From positions 62,001 to 126,000 of the forward strand of contig NZ_NRRG01000005.1 of assembly GCF_016583575.1 (NCBI RefSeq): a stretch of DNA of 64,000 bases, read 5' to 3'. The notes under the pieces were generated by a model. It saw nothing but the letters and a program-made list of their open reading frames with translations. It made no database searches and had not been told where the DNA came from. A program made the translations under genes and the position numbers. Below are positions 57,242 through 64,000 of the stretch, piece after piece. Position 1 is the first letter of the stretch. Every line of letters starts with the position of its first letter. The stretch comes from Thiocystis violacea. GTDB taxonomy: Bacteria; Pseudomonadota; Gammaproteobacteria; Chromatiales; Chromatiaceae.

Positions 57242-58517
57242 CCCGACGATGAAAATCTACAACCTCTTTCCGCGGCTCGCCGGTCAACTGGATGCCTGGG
57301 GACCGCATCTGGAGCGCGCCGCGCGCATGGGCTTCGACTGGCTGTTCGTCAATCCGATCCAGAAGACCGGGCGCTCCGGCAGTCTCTACTCCATCGCCGA
57401 CTATTTCGCCATCAACGCGGATTTCTTGAACCCCGACTCGCCCCTGTCGGGAGACGACCAGGTGCGCGCCATGATCGCCGAGGCCAATCGGCTGGGGCTG
57501 TCGGCCATGATCGATCTGGTCATCAATCACTGCGCCGTCGACTCCCGGCTCGTCAAGGAGCACCCCGAGTGGTTCGTGCGCGAGGGCGGCAAGATCGCCA
57601 ACCCCTTTTGTCTGGAGGCGGACGGGCGCAAGGTAGTCTGGTATGACCTGGCGCAGTTCGATCATGTCCATTCCTCGGATCGCAAGGGACTGGAAGACTT
57701 TCTCCACTCGGTCATCGAGCATATGGCCGATCTGGGCTTTCGCGGCTTCCGCTGCGATGCCGCCTACCAGCTCCCCAATGATCTCTGGAAACGTCTGATC
57801 TCACGCGCCCGCAAGGCGCGTCCGGACGTCGTCTTCGTCGCCGAAACCCTCGGCTGCTCGCCCGAGCAGACCCGCGCGACCGCCGGCGCCGGTTTCGACG
57901 CCATTTTCAACAGCTCCAAGTGGTGGGATTTCGATGGGGCCTGGCTGCTCGATCAATACAATCTGACGCGGGACATCGCCCCGTCGATCAGCTTTCCCGA
58001 GAGCCATGACACTGAACGACTCTTCTGCGAGTCCGGCAACAATCCGCGCGCCATGAAACAGCGCTATCTCTTCTCCGCGCTCTTCTCCTCCGGCGTCATG
58101 ATCCCGATCGGTTTCGAATACGGCTTCCGCAGCCGTCTCGACGTGGTCAACACCCGGCCGGACCAATGGGAGGGGGTCAATCTCGACCTCACCCACGAGA
58201 TCGCCCAGATCAACCGCATCAAGGATACCTATCCGGTCTTTCAAAGCGAGGGGCCGATCGAGCGGCTCGATTGCTCCAACCCATCGGTGCTGCTCCTGCA
58301 CAAGTCGCACCCCAAGGGAACTGGCGAGGCGCTGCTCGCGCTGAACAAGGATCCCTGGAACCGTCAGTATCTGCGCATCGAGGACATCTATCGCCACGTC
58401 CGCTCGACCGGCCCCCTGCGCGATGTGTCGCTCGACTGGCCGATGGACTTCCTGCCGACGCCCTTCGAATTCGATCTGGCCCCCGGAATGACGCGGATTC
58501 TGGTCTCGTCCGCCTGA
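57234..58517 (+). CDS. GH13 alpha-amylase-family enzyme
   Basis: A 427-residue TIM-barrel GH13 protein with the catalytic triad: nucleophile D175 (GFRGFRCDAAYQLP), acid/base E204 (VFVAETLG) and D259 (FPESHDTERL). 'AMIDLVINHCAVDS' is the first conserved GH13 region. It is shorter than GlgB or GlgX and has no N-terminal carbohydrate-binding module; it resembles the catalytic part of GlgE-type maltosyltransferases, but the exact reaction cannot be assigned. Coupling to glgA (eight-base overlap) indicates alpha-glucan metabolism. The ATG at 57249 is an alternative start. Confidence 0.85.
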   Translation: MPDPTMKIYNLFPRLAGQLDAWGPHLERAARMGFDWLFVNPIQKTGRSGSLYSIADYFAINADFLNPDSPLSGDDQVRAMIAEANRLGLSAMIDLVINHCAVDSRLVKEHPEWFVREGGKIANPFCLEADGRKVVWYDLAQFDHVHSSDRKGLEDFLHSVIEHMADLGFRGFRCDAAYQLPNDLWKRLISRARKARPDVVFVAETLGCSPEQTRATAGAGFDAIFNSSKWWDFDGAWLLDQYNLTRDIAPSISFPESHDTERLFCESGNNPRAMKQRYLFSALFSSGVMIPIGFEYGFRSRLDVVNTRPDQWEGVNLDLTHEIAQINRIKDTYPVFQSEGPIERLDCSNPSVLLLHKSHPKGTGEALLALNKDPWNRQYLRIEDIYRHVRSTGPLRDVSLDWPMDFLPTPFEFDLAPGMTRILVSSA

Positions 58518-58873
58518 GCGACCCGGTTGGATCGGGGGCCTGGAGACCGACAGGGATTCTGTGAACCCAGTGCCACGTCCCCTCCGACCGCTCCTATCCC
58601 CAACCGCGATTCTGTCGCTGCTCGCGGTTCTCTTCCCTCACCACCTATCAGTTCGCGCGCCCTGAGGAAAATCGGGCTGATTCGGGGAAGTATGGCATCG
58701 ATAGATCAGTCGCTTAAAAGCTCTAAACCAGTCCCGCCAACTGTGTATTTCGTAACTGATCGGTGATGAGCAACAGAACGGGAGGAGGACTCAAAAACCT
58801 GAAAACCAGGTAGCATGACCCTTCCGCTTGGAAGATAAAAAACCGAGGGTATCTCGGAACGGGAAGGGCGTTA
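58518..58873. other. Intergenic region before smc
   Basis: About 356 bases with no open frame of coding quality on either strand. It contains an inverted repeat, AACCGCG (58602-58608) with CGCGGTT (58623-58629), and a more AT-rich stretch from about 58700 that probably holds the smc promoter. GGGAAGGG lies just before the smc start. Confidence 0.5.
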
Positions 58874-61800
58874 ATGAGACTCGAACGGATCAAGCTCGCG
58901 GGGTTCAAATCCTTCGTCGATCCAACCACCGTGTCCTTTCCCAGCAATCTGGTCGGGATCGTGGGGCCTAATGGCTGCGGCAAGTCCAATGTCATCGACG
59001 CGGTGCGTTGGGTGATGGGGGAGAGTTCCGCCAAGATGCTGCGCGGCGAGTCGATGGCCGATGTCATTTTCAATGGCAGTACCGGGCGTAAGCCGGTCGG
59101 CGTCGCGAGTATCGAGATGATTTTCGACAACAGCGATGGTGGCGCGGGCGGTGAGTACGCGGCCTTCAATCAGATCTCGGTCAAGCGGCAGGTCTCGCGT
59201 GACGGTCAGTCCGCCTACTTCCTGAACGGATCGCGCTGCCGCCGCCGCGACATCCAGGATCTCTTTCTCGGCACCGGTCTGGGGCCGCGCTCCTACGCCA
59301 TCATCGAGCAGGGGATGATCTCGCGGATCATCGAGGCCCGGCCCGAGGATCTGCGTCTCTTTCTGGAAGAGGCCGCCGGCATCTCCAAGTACAAGGAGCG
59401 CCGTCGCGAGACCGAGAGCCGGATGCGCAATACCCGCGAGAATCTGGATCGCCTGAACGATCTCCGCGAGGAGGTCGGCAAGCAGTTGCAGCACCTGGAA
59501 CGCCAGGCGGCGACGGCCGAGAAGTACAGCCAGCTCAAGGCCGAGGAACGGCGTCTGGACCTGGAGCTGAAGGCGCTGCGCTGGCGGGCGCTGGATGGCG
59601 AGATCCAGGCGATGGACCGACGTCTGGCCGAGGCGGAAAACATCGGTCAGGAGGGGATCGCGAGACAGCGTCGGCTGGAGGCGGACATCGAGTCCCGGCG
59701 CGAGGACTATAACTCGGCCTCGGACGCCTTCAACGAGGTGCAGGGGCGCTACTACGCGGTTGGCGCCGAGATCGCGCGCGCCGAACAGGCGATTCAGTTC
59801 GCCAACGAGGAGCGCGGGCGCCGCGAGGGGGAGTTGGTTCGCCTGGAGCAGGAGCTTTATGAGGCCGAGCGTCATCTTGAACGCGATCGCGAGCGTCTGA
59901 CCGAGATCGACCGGGCGCTCGCCCAGGATGGCCCCGAACTGGAGCGCGCCGAGACGGAGCTGGCCGAGGCGGTCGGGTCGCTCATGACCGTCGAGGACCG
60001 GCTCAAGATCTGGGAGACGGAATGGGACGGCTTCAACCAGGCCGCCGCTGGCCCAGCCGGGCAGGCGCAGCTCGAACGTGCCCGTCTCAATGGGCTGGAG
60101 CAGGGCCTGGGGCGCGATCGTGAGCGTCTGCGCCGGCTGGACGAGGAGAGCGAGCGCCTGGAGGAGGCCGATGTCGGGGCGCGGCTGGAGGAACTGGCCG
60201 AGCGCGAGGCGATCCTTGAGGAACGCCTCGGCGAGCGGGAGCGGTCCCGGCAGGGCTCGATCGACGAACTGGCGCAACGTGACGGCGCGCTGCGCGCCCT
60301 GGTCGAGTCCATGGACCGGCTGCGCACCCGGCTTCAGGAGGCCAAGGGGCGTCTGGCCTCGCTGACGGCCCTGCAAGAGGCGGCGCTGGTCGATACGGAC
60401 GCCGATCGTCATGCCTGGCTGGCCGGCCGGGGTCTCGCCGAGGCTCCTCGCCTGATCGATCATCTCAAGGTCGACGCGGGTTGGGAGCTGGCCGTGGAAA
60501 CCCTTCTGGGCGAGGCGTTGCGGGCCATCGGGACCGACGGCTTGGATCATTTGGGCGCGGCGCCCGAGGGACTCCCGCCGGGGTTGGTTCTGCTCGATAC
60601 CTCGGATCGGATCGAGGTCGGTCGCGCGGTCCCGATGGAGGAGGGGCCATGGCCGGGGCTGAGCCGTTACGTGCGCGCGCCCTGGCCGCTCGACAGCCTG
60701 CTCGGCGGCGTGCGCGTCGCCGGCGACCTGGGCGAGGCGCTGCGTGCCCGTGACACCCTGGGGCCAGGCGAGTCCCTGATGACGCCGCAAGGCGTTCGGG
60801 TTGGGTGGAACTGGCTGCGCGCCCCGGCCGGCGATGGTGGCGAGGGGGTTCTGGCCCGCGCCGAGGCGATCCAGGCTCTGCGTGCCGAGATCGATGCCTT
60901 GCTGGGCCGTGAATCGGAGTACTTGGCCGAGGAGTCCGATTTACGCGAGGCGCGCGCCCAGGCGGATCGGGCGTCGGTCTCGGTCGGCCAGGAGTTGGCG
61001 GTCCTGGCGCGCGAGCTGTCGACCCTGAGGTCCGATCTCAGCGGTTTGCGCACCCGGCGCGAGCACCAGGCGGAGCGACGGCGCGCGCTGTCGGAGGAGC
61101 GCGCGGATCTCAAGGAGCAGGCGGCCGAGGCCCTGGCCGAGATGGAGGAGGCGCGCGAGCGACTGCACGGGTTCCTGGCCGAGATCGACGCCATCGCCGA
61201 GCGGCGCGAGGCGATGGAGCAGGAGCGCGGTCGGCTGCGGGCGCTGGTCGCCGAGGGGCGAGCGCTGGAGCGGACCTGTCGCGATCGCACCCAGGAGTTG
61301 CGCATCCGTGTCGAGTCGAATCGCGCGGCGCGGGAGGTCACCCAGCACAGTCAGGCGCGCGCCCATGAGCAGCAGCGACAGCTGCTCGATCGCCGCGACG
61401 AGCTGGTGGTCGCGCTGGAGGAGGGTGTCGAGCCGCTCGCCGAGCAGCGCGAGCGCCTCGACGAGCAACTGGCGTGTCGCGTCGAGGTCGAGGAGGATCT
61501 GCTTGAGGCCCGTCAACGGCGCGAGTCGCTTGAGGCCGAAGTGCGCGGATTGGAGCAGGAGCGCCAGCGCGCCGAGCAGGAGGTGCACGCGAGTCAGCGC
61601 GGGCTGGATGCGCTGCGGCTGGAGCGCCAGGATCGCCTGGTGCGTCGGCGGACGATCGAGGAGCAATTCGCCGAGGCCGGCACCGCTCAAGGCGCCGTGC
61701 TGGAAACCCTGGATCCCGTCGCGAGCGAGCCGGTCTGGCAGGAAGAGCTGGCCAGGGTCGGGGCGCGTATCCAGCGGCTGGGGGCCGTCAACCTGGCGGC

Positions 61801-62395
61801 CGTCGAGGAGTTCAGGGAGCAATCCCAGCGCAAGACCTATCTCGACGCCCAGCACGACGACATCTCCCGCTCACTGGATACCCTGGAGCAGGCGATCCGC
61901 AAGATCGACCGCGAGACGCGCAACCGTTTCAAGGAAACCTATGACCAGGTCAATCATGGCTTCCAGCAACTCTTCCCCAAGCTATTCGGCGGCGGGCATG
62001 CCTATCTGGAGCTGACCGGCGAGGATCTGCTGGAGACCGGCGTCACCGTCATGGCGCGTCCGCCGGGCAAGCGCAACTCCAGCATCCATCTGCTCTCCGG
62101 TGGCGAGAAGGCGCTGACCGCCGTGTCCCTGGTCTTCGCGATCTTCCAGCTCAACCCCGCGCCCTTTTGCATGCTGGACGAGGTCGACGCGCCGCTCGAC
62201 GACGCCAACGTCGGGCGCTTCTGCGAGTTGGTGCGCTCGATGTCGGACCGGGTGCAGTTCGTTTTCATCAGCCACAACAAGGTGACGATGGAGATCGCTC
62301 ACCACCTGCTCGGCGTCACCATGCACGAGCCGGGCGTCTCGCGGCTGGTCACGGTCGACGTGGACGAGGCCGTGCGTTTGGCTGGCGTGTCCTGA
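58874..62395 (+). CDS. smc: Chromosome segregation protein SMC
   Basis: An 1173-residue SMC. The N-terminal Walker A GPNGCGKS is at residues 31-38; long coiled coils flank a hinge domain near residues 510-640. The C-terminal head has the ABC signature 'HLLSGGEKALTAVSLVFAIF' and Walker B 'PFCMLDEVDAPLDDANV'. It forms the condensin-like ring with ScpA and ScpB. Its presence instead of MukB, and its linkage to zipA and ligA, are typical of many non-enteric gammaproteobacteria. Confidence 0.97.
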   Translation: MRLERIKLAGFKSFVDPTTVSFPSNLVGIVGPNGCGKSNVIDAVRWVMGESSAKMLRGESMADVIFNGSTGRKPVGVASIEMIFDNSDGGAGGEYAAFNQISVKRQVSRDGQSAYFLNGSRCRRRDIQDLFLGTGLGPRSYAIIEQGMISRIIEARPEDLRLFLEEAAGISKYKERRRETESRMRNTRENLDRLNDLREEVGKQLQHLERQAATAEKYSQLKAEERRLDLELKALRWRALDGEIQAMDRRLAEAENIGQEGIARQRRLEADIESRREDYNSASDAFNEVQGRYYAVGAEIARAEQAIQFANEERGRREGELVRLEQELYEAERHLERDRERLTEIDRALAQDGPELERAETELAEAVGSLMTVEDRLKIWETEWDGFNQAAAGPAGQAQLERARLNGLEQGLGRDRERLRRLDEESERLEEADVGARLEELAEREAILEERLGERERSRQGSIDELAQRDGALRALVESMDRLRTRLQEAKGRLASLTALQEAALVDTDADRHAWLAGRGLAEAPRLIDHLKVDAGWELAVETLLGEALRAIGTDGLDHLGAAPEGLPPGLVLLDTSDRIEVGRAVPMEEGPWPGLSRYVRAPWPLDSLLGGVRVAGDLGEALRARDTLGPGESLMTPQGVRVGWNWLRAPAGDGGEGVLARAEAIQALRAEIDALLGRESEYLAEESDLREARAQADRASVSVGQELAVLARELSTLRSDLSGLRTRREHQAERRRALSEERADLKEQAAEALAEMEEARERLHGFLAEIDAIAERREAMEQERGRLRALVAEGRALERTCRDRTQELRIRVESNRAAREVTQHSQARAHEQQRQLLDRRDELVVALEEGVEPLAEQRERLDEQLACRVEVEEDLLEARQRRESLEAEVRGLEQERQRAEQEVHASQRGLDALRLERQDRLVRRRTIEEQFAEAGTAQGAVLETLDPVASEPVWQEELARVGARIQRLGAVNLAAVEEFREQSQRKTYLDAQHDDISRSLDTLEQAIRKIDRETRNRFKETYDQVNHGFQQLFPKLFGGGHAYLELTGEDLLETGVTVMARPPGKRNSSIHLLSGGEKALTAVSLVFAIFQLNPAPFCMLDEVDAPLDDANVGRFCELVRSMSDRVQFVFISHNKVTMEIAHHLLGVTMHEPGVSRLVTVDVDEAVRLAGVS

Positions 62396-62613
62396 TCCTC
62401 ATCGAGACGCGGTCGGAAGCCGCTCGCCGGTCCTTGGCTTTACTTGAACTGGGGGCGGTTTTTCACGGACACTGCCAGGAACAGGGCTAAGGTCACGCAC
62501 CGCCGCCGGTGTTATCGTGGGTTCCAGCGACGACGCCGGGCGATACAGTCCACGCGGGCATTGATATACTCCAAAGCCCAGAGTCTAAAACCCAAATACA
62601 ACCAGAATGTCGA

Positions 62614-64000
<1,387 letters not shown>

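Noticed and set aside
58518-58873. tRNA or small RNA gene before smc
   Set aside because: No cloverleaf, no conserved GTTCGA-type loop and no terminator were seen; only a short inverted repeat is present.

Overview
The window is GC-rich proteobacterial chromosome. The order smc, zipA, ligA (58.9-64 kb), with zipA being a gammaproteobacterial division gene, together with hslR, yhdP/tldD and a DsrC-family sulfur protein, points to Gammaproteobacteria. A purple sulfur bacterium (Chromatiaceae or a close relative) is my best inference. No rRNA, tRNA or CRISPR array was seen.

Layout. 0-5.7 kb: C-terminal part of an EF-hand protein, a YchJ-type protein, an exported metallophosphoesterase, an SDR oxidoreductase, and a compact grxC-hslR-Cys-rich-protein operon. 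5.8-20.2 kb: pepN, lptF, small conserved genes, the srkA kinase, a DsrC-like protein lacking the catalytic cysteines, a polyphosphate-binding CHAD protein, divergent pepA and lptG (lptG lies 5 kb from lptF), an RDD membrane protein, and a FixL/FixJ-like two-component pair. 20.2-26.0 kb: an accessory region. It holds decayed toxin-antitoxin genes, an IS66 fragment, hairpin-rich mobile-element debris, and an AT-rich island (about 21.9-25.3 kb) with five or six unassigned genes, one of them nuclease-like. 26.2-31.6 kb: btaB-btaA for betaine-lipid synthesis, an aldolase-fold protein with citrate synthase, and a pseudo-receiver protein next to a dispersed inverted repeat. 31.8-40 kb: yhdP, a nitrilase-family amidase, tldD and pmbA. 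40-47.6 kb: a multi-PAS hybrid histidine kinase, an FAD oxidoreductase/DUF1365/cyclopropane-synthase-like operon, and a RelE-like toxin-antitoxin pair. 47.6-58.5 kb: serB, lon, rsmA, a DUF2760/Hsp70 pair, and glycogen synthase with a GH13 enzyme. 58.9-64 kb: smc, zipA and the start of ligA.

Themes. Envelope and lipid functions recur: LptF/LptG in LPS export, YhdP in phospholipid transport, BtaA/BtaB in phosphorus-free lipids, and the SAM-dependent lipid-modifying operon. Storage and stress functions are also frequent: CHAD, GlgA/GH13, Lon, Hsp70, Hsp15 and SrkA. Short palindromic repeats built on GTAGGATGGG...CCCATCCTAC, or with similar architecture, occur at gene ends. They appear to have contributed a stop codon to tldD, to lie at the breakpoints of two truncated VapC toxins, and in one case to sit in frame inside a small gene.

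The most novel-looking region is the AT-rich island at about 21.9-25.3 kb. The most interesting metabolic call is the btaAB pair.
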